DNA from: Flavobacterium degerlachei
GTDB taxonomy: Bacteria; Bacteroidota; Bacteroidia; Flavobacteriales; Flavobacteriaceae
Reading direction: 5' to 3'
NCBI RefSeq assembly: GCF_900106645.1
Contig: NZ_FNMV01000014.1
Coordinates: 57,024 to 121,023, forward strand
DNA length: 64,000 nt
Shown here: in pieces, positions 40,283-50,340 of the stretch
How positions within the stretch are numbered: position 1 is the first letter of the stretch
Layout of the letters: the number at the start of each line of letters is the position of its first letter
The notes under the pieces: model-generated
Seen by the model: only the letters and a program-made list of their open reading frames with translations
Database searches by the model: none
Told to the model about the DNA's origin: nothing
Made by a program: the position numbers and the translations under genes

Positions 40283-42124
40283 ATGAAAGCAAAAGAAGTA
40301 GCAAAATTATTAGAATGGATTAAGTATCTAACATTGAGAAAATTTACCGTGAAATTTTCAGTAGATGCTAATGTAGAAAAAATTGAAGCAATAGAAGAGA
40401 AATATATACAATTGTCAGGTAATCATAGTTTTAATATTAAGAGTATCGTAAATGACTATGGAAATGACTATTCTGAATCTAAAGAAAAAAAAGAAATAAA
40501 AATATATTTTGGAAAACATCCTGAAATAGGAGATGTGATCGGTACCGGACCAGATCGTAAATACGAAATAGTTATTGATCCTGAGGGATTAATGACGCCA
40601 GCAATTATTCAGGATTATGTTGAAGACAGTGAATCTTTTAAGAGATATATTTTTCCTTCCAATCAAGATAATACTTATAGTCAGGAATTTACAACTTATA
40701 ATGATTGGCATAGTACAATCAATAATATTGATATTGATCAAAATTACAGTCGTTCTCGTTCGATGACTATTTTAGTAGAAGCTTCCAGTTATGATTCTTT
40801 TAATAGTTTTTTAAATGAATCATATTCTGACTGGGAATCTAGATTTATTACTGCCAGAGAACTAGCTAAAGCAGAAAATTTTGATTGGTTTAATTTATAT
40901 GACCCTAAGATTTATAAATATGCTCTTTCTTTTGAAGATAGAAAAATCATATTAGATAAATTAGTTACTACAACAAATTGGTATTTAACTTTTGATTTTT
41001 TATCTGACAAGTATGAATTATTTATTTCCCTAATTGATAATACAAGTAAAGATGATGGTGCTGCATTATATAATTATATGTTTGCTACAGATACATCAAC
41101 TATATCAACAGGAAAGACTAATCTACAAGTTTACAAAGATAAATTACCTACTAAACTTTATGATGAGTTAATACGAACATTAATGAATTTCTTTTATTCT
41201 ACAAAAACAGTTGTGCAATTTAAGGATAGCCTTACCGTATCTCAGTTTTATCCAATAGGTCTTGAGATGCTTGGACCATGGACAATTCCATTAAAGACGT
41301 ATTATGATCTTGATGCAGAGTATGAAAATGGAACAGGTTATTTCACAAGAGGTGTCAAATATGTAATTGAGACAATAAATGGAAGTAACTTGAAAATAAA
41401 AATTAAATCAGCTATTCAGTATCGATATAATCCCTATTTAACGAGAGTAGAATATAAAGTATTTAATTCCATAGGGCATGATGAGGAATGGAACTTTGAT
41501 GATATTTTATTTGTATCACCTTATTTGGCTAATGAAGAGATTAAGGGGTTGAATATACCTCATGGTAGTATTATACCAATCCCGGCTTTTGCATTACCCT
41601 GGTTAGTTGACCGAAATGAGAGTACAGAAGATATCTTTGATCTAATAGAAAAAGCAGTCACTTTTGCAGGTGTAGTCTTTCCTATTATTAAAATAATTGA
41701 GGGAGTAAGTGTACTCAGTGTAATTTATAATGCTATAGGTATGGGTTTTACTTTGACAGGTAATACATTAGGTGCGGGTTTAGCAGATCAGATACAACGA
41801 TTTGATGCTCATCAATCAAATATTCTTGGCCATCCCTACACAAAAGGACAAGATTTTTTAGATATATATTATTTAATTTCAGCAATATATGGAGGGATTA
41901 ACCTAGGAACAGCTATAGGAAAGGCTAATGGCATTAAGGAAAAAATTAAAGTATTTGGTGAATTTGAAACGTTATGGGGTATTAGGGGAACTATAATTGA
42001 TTTTAATGCTTTTATGGAAGAGCAACCTGACGAGAATTTAGATTCATTAAACATTATTAAGAATGAAATGAATCTACTTGATACGGATATTAGCAGATTT
42101 CAATTTTATAAAGAAAAAAAATAG
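40283..42124 (+). CDS. Orphan polymorphic-toxin scaffold without toxin domain
   Basis: 613 aa, no signal peptide. Several stretches run parallel to the 1190-aa toxin downstream: YALSFEDRKIILDKL against LAFRSEDKKLQFLLEIL, and SIIPIPAFALPWL against TATIPAFLFHF, followed in both by a roughly 100-residue hydrophobic or glycine-rich region (AVTFAGVVFPIIKIIEGVSV). It ends about where the 1190-aa protein goes on to its helical repeats and deaminase domain. No immunity gene follows. Probably a degraded or alternative member of the same family; expression and role unknown. Confidence 0.6.
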   Translation: MKAKEVAKLLEWIKYLTLRKFTVKFSVDANVEKIEAIEEKYIQLSGNHSFNIKSIVNDYGNDYSESKEKKEIKIYFGKHPEIGDVIGTGPDRKYEIVIDPEGLMTPAIIQDYVEDSESFKRYIFPSNQDNTYSQEFTTYNDWHSTINNIDIDQNYSRSRSMTILVEASSYDSFNSFLNESYSDWESRFITARELAKAENFDWFNLYDPKIYKYALSFEDRKIILDKLVTTTNWYLTFDFLSDKYELFISLIDNTSKDDGAALYNYMFATDTSTISTGKTNLQVYKDKLPTKLYDELIRTLMNFFYSTKTVVQFKDSLTVSQFYPIGLEMLGPWTIPLKTYYDLDAEYENGTGYFTRGVKYVIETINGSNLKIKIKSAIQYRYNPYLTRVEYKVFNSIGHDEEWNFDDILFVSPYLANEEIKGLNIPHGSIIPIPAFALPWLVDRNESTEDIFDLIEKAVTFAGVVFPIIKIIEGVSVLSVIYNAIGMGFTLTGNTLGAGLADQIQRFDAHQSNILGHPYTKGQDFLDIYYLISAIYGGINLGTAIGKANGIKEKIKVFGEFETLWGIRGTIIDFNAFMEEQPDENLDSLNIIKNEMNLLDTDISRFQFYKEKK

Positions 42125-42180
42125 TACATCTTCTTAATTTAACATTGTTTTGAAGTTATAGATTTTGGAGAGATATAGAA

Positions 42181-43050
42181 TTAAGGACAAGTAAATGGGC
42201 CTATTCGCATTAAAAAAGGGTCGAGTAACTCACCTCTTCTGTTACTAAAAGCTTTTATACTAGGATGACAACATATGACAGTACCATCTATGGCAAGGAA
42301 TACTAAACCATTGTTATTGCTTACATCCAGACAAGTGAGTTTGTTATAGTAACAATAAAGCATTGTTAAACTCTTGTTTTTACTTACATCAAGAGTAGTG
42401 AGTTTGTTCTTGTAGCATTCAAGCCCTGTCAAATTCGTGTTTTTACTGATATCAAGATTGGTGAGTTGGTTATTGTAGCAGAAAATGTTTCTCAAAATAG
42501 TATTTTTTCCTAAATTAATAGTAATGAGCTGATTCATAGCGCAATTAAGTTCTTTTAAATTCGTGTTTTTACTTATATCAAGGGTAGTGAGTTGGTTATA
42601 GGAACAACCAATTATTGTCAAATTCATGTTCTTGCTTACATCAAGGGTGGTAAGTTGGTTATAGCCACAGAAAAGATCTGTCAAAGCCTTGTTTTTGCTT
42701 ACATCAAGAGTAGTGAGTTTATTTTCTTTACAATCAAGTTCTTTCAAAGAAAGAAAATGTTCTATACCAGACAAAGAAGTAATTTTTTTCCCCACAACAG
42801 TTATCCTTTCATCATAAGAAACAACAGAAGGATGATTTGAAATGAATTTATTATCGGGAGTAAAAGCCAATGGCACTATTGTTTTTAAATACGTCTTAAA
42901 GTTTGCATCGGGTATTTCACTATAAACAGGAGGAGTATTGTTTTCTTTAAAACAACTATAGCTTATGTGACTAATTATTAGTGCTGTAAAAAGTATCACG
43001 AATCGTATTATAATTCTATTTTTTTTATTTGCGAATGTATTGTTTTTCAT
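42181..43050 (-). CDS. Leucine-rich-repeat lipoprotein
   Basis: 289 aa. A basic N-terminus and hydrophobic segment end at a possible lipobox (ISHISYSC). Residues about 85-260 hold eight 21-residue LRR units of the form LTTLDVSKN-x-L-x-L-x-C-x-x-N-x. The end (CHPSIKAF, PFTCP) may cap the repeats. Such proteins bind ligands or surfaces at the cell envelope. It is on the opposite strand to the toxin genes around it; relation unknown. Confidence 0.82.
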   Translation of the reverse strand: MKNNTFANKKNRIIIRFVILFTALIISHISYSCFKENNTPPVYSEIPDANFKTYLKTIVPLAFTPDNKFISNHPSVVSYDERITVVGKKITSLSGIEHFLSLKELDCKENKLTTLDVSKNKALTDLFCGYNQLTTLDVSKNMNLTIIGCSYNQLTTLDISKNTNLKELNCAMNQLITINLGKNTILRNIFCYNNQLTNLDISKNTNLTGLECYKNKLTTLDVSKNKSLTMLYCYYNKLTCLDVSNNNGLVFLAIDGTVICCHPSIKAFSNRRGELLDPFLMRIGPFTCP

Positions 43051-43377
43051 TTTTTATTAAGAGTAAGAATGTTTTTTCTGATTTTGAGAGAATTAGATTT
43101 TTGGTCTTTAATGTGATTTAGAATATTTTATTTTGAAACTCAAAAAGAGTATAGTTTATGATGTAAGTTTATAAATTAAATTAGTTTTTACCAAAAATAT
43201 CTCTAAATATTTTCAAAAGAAAAAGTCTAGAGGTAGGAGGTTTTATTCAGTTATTCAATAGCTCGGATATACAATTCATGCTCACAAAAGGGAGTTGGTC
43301 ATATAATAATAAAGCAGTATTTACCAAGAAGTTATAAAACTTCTAAGTAATAGCTCGTTGTAAGCTAATCATCCCCA
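43051..43377. other. Gap upstream of the duplicated leader
   Basis: 327 AT-rich bases between the LRR gene start and leader copy 1. I see no gene and no clear repeat; it should hold the LRR promoter on the minus strand. Confidence 0.5.
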
Positions 43378-43580
43378 CAAAAAAAAAACATTTTATACCC
43401 AGTACGGAACACTTACCCCCATAAGTCCCCTAGCATTTATGTTCTAAAACGCATCTAAAAAAAAGAGATCCTCTTTCTTTACAACGCTGTACAATAATAG
43501 AACACAATAGTTAAACCACTAAGCAGTAATTTTTTAAAGAATAATTTACTGTTAATATTTGTCCAACCAAAGAAAAGAAT
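43378..43580 (+). promoter_or_regulatory. Duplicated leader, copy 1 (upstream of the 726-aa/toxin operon)
   Basis: About 200 bp also found at 50341-50565. Shared blocks in order: AAAAAACATTTTATACCCAG, GGAAC, TTACCCC-ATAAGT, CTAGCAT, CTTTACAA-GCTGTACAATA, TAGAACACAATAGT-AAACCA, C-AAGCAGTAATTTTTTAAAGA and ATAATTTACTG-TAATATTTG. It contains the inverted repeat GCAGTAA ... TTACTG (43523-43551). It probably carries the promoter and a common operator. Confidence 0.8.
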
Positions 43581-43637
43581 AAGGTTGGCATAATACATTT
43601 TCTCAAGTTTTTTTCAAACCATTTCATACTACAATAT

Positions 43638-45818
43638 ATGGCCACACAATCTCATTTTTTCATAGAATCAGGAGGATTTCCTTCACAAAACGCACCACAA
43701 TCATTTGGACCTAAATCGCCTGATGAATTTAGGTTAACTTCAAGTTTTACTTTATCTGAAAATACAACAAAAAAAGCCTTTGCTATTTGTAAAGGATTGG
43801 TTTTAATACAACCGCAAACAGGAAGCTCAACTAAAGTAAACGTTATCCTTCGTCCCTACAGACAACCTTTTCCAGGATTGAATGTTAAGTATTTTGTATA
43901 CAGAGGTCTCCAAAGAAGTGATTTCTTCACAGTTGAATCTGATCCTAAAATCATCGAACCAAACTCAACGACTTCCGATTTTATCAATAAAATCAATACC
44001 GATTTTCATGCGTTTCATGACGATCGTAAAGACAAAGAAGGTAATCTTATACGACCAATACCTGATTTTACAGCCAAATACATAGGATATGATCCTTTAT
44101 TAATTGATGAGACAATCCTGCTTTCCAGTTTCTTTTTTAAAGAATCGGAATTTGTGGAGGCCACAGTAGGTGGTGTAGGAGTTTTTGAAGAAAAAGACGA
44201 CTTCGAATTGCCGTTAATTGCTATGGGCAAATCATTGGGGAGTTTTGCCTCTGGAGATTGCGGCATCGATGTTGTCCTTGATTATGGTGATTATAAACAG
44301 GATTTTGATAACAGTGAATTTGTTTTCGATTTGGGGTATGCCCGTGCCACCGAAGCTACAATTACCATTGTCACTACAGATGTGCATGAACAAAAACGGC
44401 AACGCGAACAAAGTACCCAGTTTATTGATATTGCCGCCTTTTATGGTTTGTATGTTAATGATGGCAAAGTAAAAGTATCTGATGCCGCAGCTACTAAAAC
44501 TGATAAAAAGGGGTCGGAAATATACACTGATGTCATAAACAATTTTGCGACAAAAAACAATTGGTACATCTACCTGCAAGGAGACCGTACGCGCAGTTAT
44601 GATTTTTATGGAAACTACAAAATAGTTGAAGGAACAGGAACTACTAATCTCAAAACGGGATTGTTGGTAGATACAGTAACAGAAGCAACCTATGGAACTA
44701 ATGGCTGGCCGATTTTGATTAATACCCAAACACAATCAACACCTATTGCAAACAATAATTTGTATTTACAACTGGTAACTGACAATAACAACAACACCGC
44801 TTTATACGGACAAATTGCGAACATAGCCAACGCACAAAAAGATAATTTCTTTAATGCCGATGGACTGCGACAAGCTGCCGATGCTGAGGGTAATTACAGC
44901 CGACTAACTACCACGGTACAGCTTACGACTCCAGCCACAGCTGATGGTAAAAACATCGCCAACCTTAGTTTGTTACTCTATCAAGGGGTAAGTGATGAAT
45001 ATGAAGCCAATACATTACTGGACGAAAACGGAATACCGATTATCCAAAAAGGACAAGCCAACTTTTTTGATGATGTGTTTAGCTTAATAAATGCCCAACC
45101 TTTATTAAAAGTAAATGGCGGTAGCGATTTCTCTAAAATGACTGACGGAAAGCTCAACTTGATTAACCAGTATTACGACAAGAAACAACAAGGCCTCTCA
45201 GTAGTGCAAACCCTTACTGTAAATGATGTGATTGAAACAGGAATCGAGGAAACATCTACAGTAGCCCGTGTGACCTATCTTACTGAAGCTAGTGATGTGA
45301 TGAACAATGCGGTCTCTGCCACAGGAAGTACTACGCCCGATACTAAAACCAGTCCTTCAGCCAGTGGTGCTGTGACCAAAAGCAAAACTTACGACTTACC
45401 AGAGCCGTATTATTATGGACTGAAATTGTTTACAGACAGTATCCAAACCATAACGGGACTGGAACTAAAAACGCTGGATGGCAGCACGCCCAACAAAATT
45501 ATTTTAGGAATCACTAAAGCCGAAAACAACAGCATCAAAGCCTTGATTACCGAAGGATTTAAAAATCCTCGCCTGTTTTTGATTGACCTCTTTGAAGATG
45601 GCAATGAGTTACTCTCACCCGAAAACATAGCTTACCAGAAATACCGACTAGGCATTGTGGCTGAAAATACAGATGGAAACCTAGAACTAGCGACTCCAAC
45701 TCTTGATGTTATGGTGTATTCTTTGGATAGGAAATATCATTTTAGTAAAGGGTATAGTGAGTATATGCCAGATTTAGATTTTAGTACAAATTATTTCAAC
45801 ATTAATACAGTTTTATAG
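43638..45818 (+). CDS. 726-aa protein of the toxin locus, unknown function
   Basis: 726 aa, no signal peptide or membrane segment. Mostly beta strands with KAFAICKGLVLIQPQTGSST, VNVILRPYRQPFPGLNVKYF, VYRGLQRSDFF near the N-terminus. I do not recognise a family. Its stop codon is directly followed by the ATG of the 1190-aa toxin (TAGATG), so the two are translationally coupled. A remnant of a paralogue precedes the orphan scaffold at 40283. The pairing suggests a carrier, chaperone or structural partner of the toxin (inference). Confidence 0.75.
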   Translation: MATQSHFFIESGGFPSQNAPQSFGPKSPDEFRLTSSFTLSENTTKKAFAICKGLVLIQPQTGSSTKVNVILRPYRQPFPGLNVKYFVYRGLQRSDFFTVESDPKIIEPNSTTSDFINKINTDFHAFHDDRKDKEGNLIRPIPDFTAKYIGYDPLLIDETILLSSFFFKESEFVEATVGGVGVFEEKDDFELPLIAMGKSLGSFASGDCGIDVVLDYGDYKQDFDNSEFVFDLGYARATEATITIVTTDVHEQKRQREQSTQFIDIAAFYGLYVNDGKVKVSDAAATKTDKKGSEIYTDVINNFATKNNWYIYLQGDRTRSYDFYGNYKIVEGTGTTNLKTGLLVDTVTEATYGTNGWPILINTQTQSTPIANNNLYLQLVTDNNNNTALYGQIANIANAQKDNFFNADGLRQAADAEGNYSRLTTTVQLTTPATADGKNIANLSLLLYQGVSDEYEANTLLDENGIPIIQKGQANFFDDVFSLINAQPLLKVNGGSDFSKMTDGKLNLINQYYDKKQQGLSVVQTLTVNDVIETGIEETSTVARVTYLTEASDVMNNAVSATGSTTPDTKTSPSASGAVTKSKTYDLPEPYYYGLKLFTDSIQTITGLELKTLDGSTPNKIILGITKAENNSIKALITEGFKNPRLFLIDLFEDGNELLSPENIAYQKYRLGIVAENTDGNLELATPTLDVMVYSLDRKYHFSKGYSEYMPDLDFSTNYFNINTVL

Positions 45819-48800
45819 ATGACAACTATCGCAATTTTAAAAGATGGAACTCCCATTAGAATACATTTATTTGATAATCCAATATTTGATGTTGATGGGT
45901 TTTTAGTTCAATTTACAACTCCTGATTTATCTCATGAGGTTTATAGATATTTTCACCATTCTGAATTTAAAGCGGAAGATAGGAAAAAACCTGATTTGTC
46001 AGGTTATTACAATGAAGCTATATTTTTAAACTATATTCAAAATATTGAGCCTGTTCCTACAATGAAGCTGTTAGTTAAGTATGATTTTGAAAGAAATTTG
46101 GCTACAGAGAATGAAGAAATAACGGTAAGTACAGTAGATTTTAATGAACCTTTTGAAAATTTTTTTAATTATAAAAAATATACCTTCAACTTACAAAGGA
46201 CATTAGATCAAAAAGGGGTTAGGAAATATTTAAAAACAATTTTTGAAAATTTAAAAATCATTGGTTATAAAATTAATACTGATGAAGTTAACGGTATTGT
46301 TGAACTCCATAATGAATCAGCTTTACCGAGTGGTTATTTCTATAAAAAGAATTTTGGAGATTTTGTAAATTCTTGGCTAATAAGTGATCTACAAAAAAGT
46401 GATTTTAAAAAACTAATGACTTTGATTGTTTTTAAAATTAAGGAAATTAACAAAGATATTATTCCAATAATTGCAACTAATACAAATTTATTTAACAGAG
46501 AGACTGATGTATCAAATGGTAATTTAGATTATAATGGACTTCCAGATTTTGAAAAGTTTTTTTTTGATTTAAAAAGAAGCTGGGGATATTATTATGATAC
46601 ACCATTAGAAGGTTATCCACGCCCCTACAAAGATGATTTTGATGCAATATTCTCATCATTTTCTACTTACAATGATTATCTTTTGTATTATAATGGCTTG
46701 GTCAATTTTTATGAAAGGTGTTATATAGAAAAAAATCTTGCATTTCGTTCTGAAGACAAAAAATTACAGTTTTTATTAGAAATATTACCTCCTTCAGCTT
46801 TAGGCATTTTACCTTACAGTTATATTATAAATGCTATTACAGGGTTATTAAGGAGAAAACTAGAAGAAGATGATCAACGATTTTTAGTAAGATTAGTATT
46901 GTCTATAACTGCTTCATATGCAAATGATTTTTTAGATTTTTTACTTGAAAAGGGAAATGGAGCTCAAACCAACTTTGAAACAATATACGAGTCTTTGACA
47001 GATGGAAGATTGGAAAGATACACTTTTGTGAATTGGTTTGTTAATGAACAAACCAATAGAAAGTATTTTGCCTTTGCAGTATTTGAACTTTGGAAAGTAT
47101 CTAAGTATAATCTAGGACATATACCACCTGGGGTTACGCCTATAGGTGCAACTGCAAATTTTCAAGGGGTTGATCCGAATGGGTATTTTGTACTTAATGA
47201 AAATGAGTTTAATAAAAATAATTATTTAACATTCTCTTCTTCAGAAAGTTCTTTTCTTAGTAAACAAGTATTTTTTGAATCTACGATTAATGGTAAAAAC
47301 ATAAAAATAAATAAAATAACTACTGAAGATTCAAATTTAGACCATATTCATAACAGAACAAGTACGTTATTTGGTTCCTTTCATTTATACCAGCAGGTAT
47401 TGTTTTCAGGTTTTGAAGCTAATCTTGATTTAAAAATCCCGAAAACGGCAACGATTCCAGCTTTCTTGTTTCATTTTATAGAAGAATTTGACCGCATAGC
47501 CGATTTTGACGCAGCTATTTCTTTAGCAATTGATTTAACTACTGATGTACTATTGGCTTACTTTACAGGAGGAGCTGGAGTTTTGGCTGATTTACATTAC
47601 CTCAAATATACTACTCAACTAGGAAGGGCTTTAACAGGAGGACTTGAAGCCACAAAAGCCGTTGAAGTATGGAGAGGACTGGAAGTAGGTAGTGAAGTTT
47701 TTACGCTTACAGCGGGTTCTTTAGTGCAAATTAATACTTATTTAATTACTACCGAAAACAATGAAGATAAAAGAAAAATATTAGAAGGCTATCAAAAAGT
47801 ATTATTGCCTCTACTCTTTTTAGGGGCAGGAGTATCAATTGCTGCAAGAGCACATGCAGTTCGTGAAGCGGAGAGAGTTTTGGCTTCAATTGAGGCGTTA
47901 CCCTCAGGTGTAGCTCATGGGCTTAGTTTGGATGCGATGAACCTTTTAACGACATTAAAAGGAGAAAAAACGGTTGCATTAACAACATTTGGCAATAAAT
48001 TGAATACTTTAGACCTTGGTGGAGCAACTAATACTATTATTTCAAAATACAATACCCTTTTTACTGATGCACAAAAATTAAAATTCTGGAACGATTTTCA
48101 GGGTATTGATGATCCTGCATTTTGGAAATTATTAAATAGCGGTAAAGGAGTTGATAATATACTTAATGGTAAGTATATTGAGAATTGGATTAGTTTAAGT
48201 GAAAGAGGTTTAACAGAAGCAAAGTTTACAGACTATATTTGTGTTCAAAACAGAACGAATAATATAATTCGTTTTGTTGATGAAGCAAGTATTAAACCTG
48301 TGTTGGGAACTTTAAGTTATGAAAGAAAGCTTAATTTTTTGGATACATTTGGAGATGTTGATGCAACCAATTTTGCTAAATTTGTTGATGAACCAAAGTT
48401 AGTTTCTTATTGGGGAAGGTATTATGACGATTTAATTTTAAGACCTAATTTTGTGTCATTATCAAATGCAAAGAAGATAAAATGGTTAGGTAAATATGGG
48501 GATTTATCTACTGATTTATACAATCAGTATCTAAAAGCCAATCCAGACGCAATACTTTCATGGAGTAAATATAGTGATGAGGCTGATTTATTAGCAGAAT
48601 TAAATAAATATACGAAGGAAGAACAGTTAATTTTCTTTAAAGATTATCCTCATACCAATATTGTAAGCTTTAATAAATTTAAAACGGATCCATCTCTTCT
48701 TGTAATTGAAAGAAATTATATAAAAGCGTATGTACAGATTTCGAAAGGGAATTATTTATTTAATACTAATTTAGATGAAGTTTTTGCTATTTATAACGAG

Positions 48801-49391
48801 CATGGTAAAAAATTGTATTTAAAAGTAGAAGAAGATTTTTTAGTTACAAAAAGTAGCGGTCTGTCAAAAAAATATTTAGAGAAAATTACTTTAAAATCTG
48901 GATTTTCTCATAAGGACTATCCTGATTTAATTATTTTGAGGGATAATATTCATAAAACAATGATGGATGATTTTATCAAAGAAAAAAATTGGTTTAGAAC
49001 AGATAATTCTATTATATCAAATAATTTATTTGATATTGATAAAATTAAATCAATTTATGCCAAATTTGAAATAGAAGAAGACTTTCGAACAATTCATCCT
49101 TGGTTAGAAAAACGAATTAATATACATTTGGAAAAACGAATTTCAAATACATGGAAAATTGATATTGAAAGTATATCAAGAACAGGTCATATTCCTGGAA
49201 CTCATGCAGAAATACGAGCTTTAAACGAATTGTTATGGAGATTACAGAATGAAAAAGGATTAATTATAACTGATGATATTGTTAATGATATTTTAGGTTA
49301 TAACAAAAATTATAGTACTATAGCAATAATGCCTAGATGTGGTGACTGTTTCTTTATTACTAAAGATTTTAAAATGATAATGTCAAATTAA
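45819..49391 (+). CDS. Polymorphic toxin with C-terminal YwqJ-like deaminase domain
   Basis: 1190 aa. An N-terminal scaffold (1-550), a hydrophobic/glycine-rich region (about 555-690), helical repeats (about 760-980, e.g. KLNFLDTFGDVDATNFAKF, KIKWLGKYGDLSTDLY) and a C-terminal toxin domain (about 1050-1190). The toxin has the deaminase zinc signature: THAEIRAL (His1129-Ala-Glu1131) and PRCGDC (Cys1174, Cys1177), as in YwqJ-like nucleic-acid deaminases. It is followed by a YwqK-like and an endonuclease V gene, the order found in B. subtilis ywqJ-ywqK-ywqL. No signal peptide, so delivery is not evident. Confidence 0.82.
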   Translation: MTTIAILKDGTPIRIHLFDNPIFDVDGFLVQFTTPDLSHEVYRYFHHSEFKAEDRKKPDLSGYYNEAIFLNYIQNIEPVPTMKLLVKYDFERNLATENEEITVSTVDFNEPFENFFNYKKYTFNLQRTLDQKGVRKYLKTIFENLKIIGYKINTDEVNGIVELHNESALPSGYFYKKNFGDFVNSWLISDLQKSDFKKLMTLIVFKIKEINKDIIPIIATNTNLFNRETDVSNGNLDYNGLPDFEKFFFDLKRSWGYYYDTPLEGYPRPYKDDFDAIFSSFSTYNDYLLYYNGLVNFYERCYIEKNLAFRSEDKKLQFLLEILPPSALGILPYSYIINAITGLLRRKLEEDDQRFLVRLVLSITASYANDFLDFLLEKGNGAQTNFETIYESLTDGRLERYTFVNWFVNEQTNRKYFAFAVFELWKVSKYNLGHIPPGVTPIGATANFQGVDPNGYFVLNENEFNKNNYLTFSSSESSFLSKQVFFESTINGKNIKINKITTEDSNLDHIHNRTSTLFGSFHLYQQVLFSGFEANLDLKIPKTATIPAFLFHFIEEFDRIADFDAAISLAIDLTTDVLLAYFTGGAGVLADLHYLKYTTQLGRALTGGLEATKAVEVWRGLEVGSEVFTLTAGSLVQINTYLITTENNEDKRKILEGYQKVLLPLLFLGAGVSIAARAHAVREAERVLASIEALPSGVAHGLSLDAMNLLTTLKGEKTVALTTFGNKLNTLDLGGATNTIISKYNTLFTDAQKLKFWNDFQGIDDPAFWKLLNSGKGVDNILNGKYIENWISLSERGLTEAKFTDYICVQNRTNNIIRFVDEASIKPVLGTLSYERKLNFLDTFGDVDATNFAKFVDEPKLVSYWGRYYDDLILRPNFVSLSNAKKIKWLGKYGDLSTDLYNQYLKANPDAILSWSKYSDEADLLAELNKYTKEEQLIFFKDYPHTNIVSFNKFKTDPSLLVIERNYIKAYVQISKGNYLFNTNLDEVFAIYNEHGKKLYLKVEEDFLVTKSSGLSKKYLEKITLKSGFSHKDYPDLIILRDNIHKTMMDDFIKEKNWFRTDNSIISNNLFDIDKIKSIYAKFEIEEDFRTIHPWLEKRINIHLEKRISNTWKIDIESISRTGHIPGTHAEIRALNELLWRLQNEKGLIITDDIVNDILGYNKNYSTIAIMPRCGDCFFITKDFKMIMSN

Positions 49392-49405
49392 AAAAAAAAT
49401 AGGTT

Positions 49406-49765
49406 ATGAGCTTAAAACAATCTGAAAAGTTAAGATTAAATGATACTCAAGTACAATATGGTGGATGGGATGATGATGGTTATCGTAAAATCTTGTATAA
49501 TGGAGTTTTTTATAGTGGATATTTGGTACTAGATAGAAATCCTGATGGTAGTGTGGCGTTTGAAAAAGAATATAAAAATGGAAGTCATATTGGTTGGGAT
49601 AATGAATATAATCAAGAAGAAAAGCTTATTAGAACAACCTTAACTGTTGGAGAAACTAGTTTAGCTTTTTATGAATATGACATCAATGGTAATCAAGTAG
49701 CAGGTGGAAAATTAACAGACGATGGATATTACCAGAAAATGGTATCTAAGTATAAATTAGATTAA
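49406..49765 (+). CDS. YwqK-like (MORN-strand) putative antitoxin
   Basis: 119 aa, acidic, with repeated short strands of the kind GYRKILYNGVFYSGYLVLD, VAFEKEYKNGSHIGWDNEY, LAFYEYDINGNQVAGGKL, as in MORN/YwqK-type proteins. It starts 14 bp after the deaminase toxin gene and ends 2 bp before the endonuclease V gene. Position and fold make it the likely immunity protein to the deaminase (inference from the B. subtilis YwqJ-YwqK pair). Confidence 0.75.
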   Translation: MSLKQSEKLRLNDTQVQYGGWDDDGYRKILYNGVFYSGYLVLDRNPDGSVAFEKEYKNGSHIGWDNEYNQEEKLIRTTLTVGETSLAFYEYDINGNQVAGGKLTDDGYYQKMVSKYKLD

Positions 49766-49767
49766 AA

Positions 49768-50265
49768 ATGTTATTAGCAATAGATGTCTATTACAAAGAA
49801 AACGAAGCTAAAGTTGTAGCTGTTGTGTTTAATAGCGAAGATGAAACTCCACAAAGTATAGTTGTTGATCAAATAACAGGTATCGAGGATTATGTATCTG
49901 GTGAGTTTTATAAAAGAGAGTTACCATGCATTGAAAGCATCCTTCAAAAAATTAATTTAAAGGATATTGAAGCAGTAATTATCGATGGACATATATATGT
50001 TGATGATGGTGGTACTTTTGGTTTAGGAGGACATACCTGGGAAAGTTTAGATAAAAAAATACCAGTTATTGGTGTTGCAAAAAACTCCTTTTTCAGAAAT
50101 AAAAACACAGTCAAAGAAGTATTCAGAGGCGAAAGTAAAAAGCCTCTTTATGTATCATCAATTGGTATTGATTTAGATATTGCCACCAACTTAATAAAAA
50201 AGATGAAAGGCGACTATAGAATTCCCACCGTTTTAAAAGAACTGGACAGAATTACAAAAGAGTAA
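49768..50265 (+). CDS. nfi: Endonuclease V (YwqL/Nfi-like)
   Basis: 165 aa, shorter than E. coli Nfi (about 223) but with the core intact: Asp6 in AIDVYY, Glu51 in FYKRELPCI, Asp73 in VIIDGHIYVDD, IPVIGVAKNSFF, KPLYVSSIGIDLDIA and KGDYRIPTVLKELDRI. Endonuclease V nicks DNA next to deoxyinosine, the product of adenine deamination. It is encoded two bases after the YwqK-like gene in a deaminase toxin operon, so it may repair damage from the toxin as a second layer of self-protection (inference). Confidence 0.9.
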   Translation: MLLAIDVYYKENEAKVVAVVFNSEDETPQSIVVDQITGIEDYVSGEFYKRELPCIESILQKINLKDIEAVIIDGHIYVDDGGTFGLGGHTWESLDKKIPVIGVAKNSFFRNKNTVKEVFRGESKKPLYVSSIGIDLDIATNLIKKMKGDYRIPTVLKELDRITKE

Positions 50266-50340
50266 AAATAATTAAATATTAAGGCTCAAATCCCCAATTT
50301 TGAGCCAATTATCAAGAAAGCTTTGCCTAAATTTAGTGAA

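Noticed and set aside
44232..44735. 167-codon minus-strand frame within the 726-aa gene
   Set aside because: It lies wholly inside a long, convincing plus-strand gene and has Cys/Ile-rich shadow composition.
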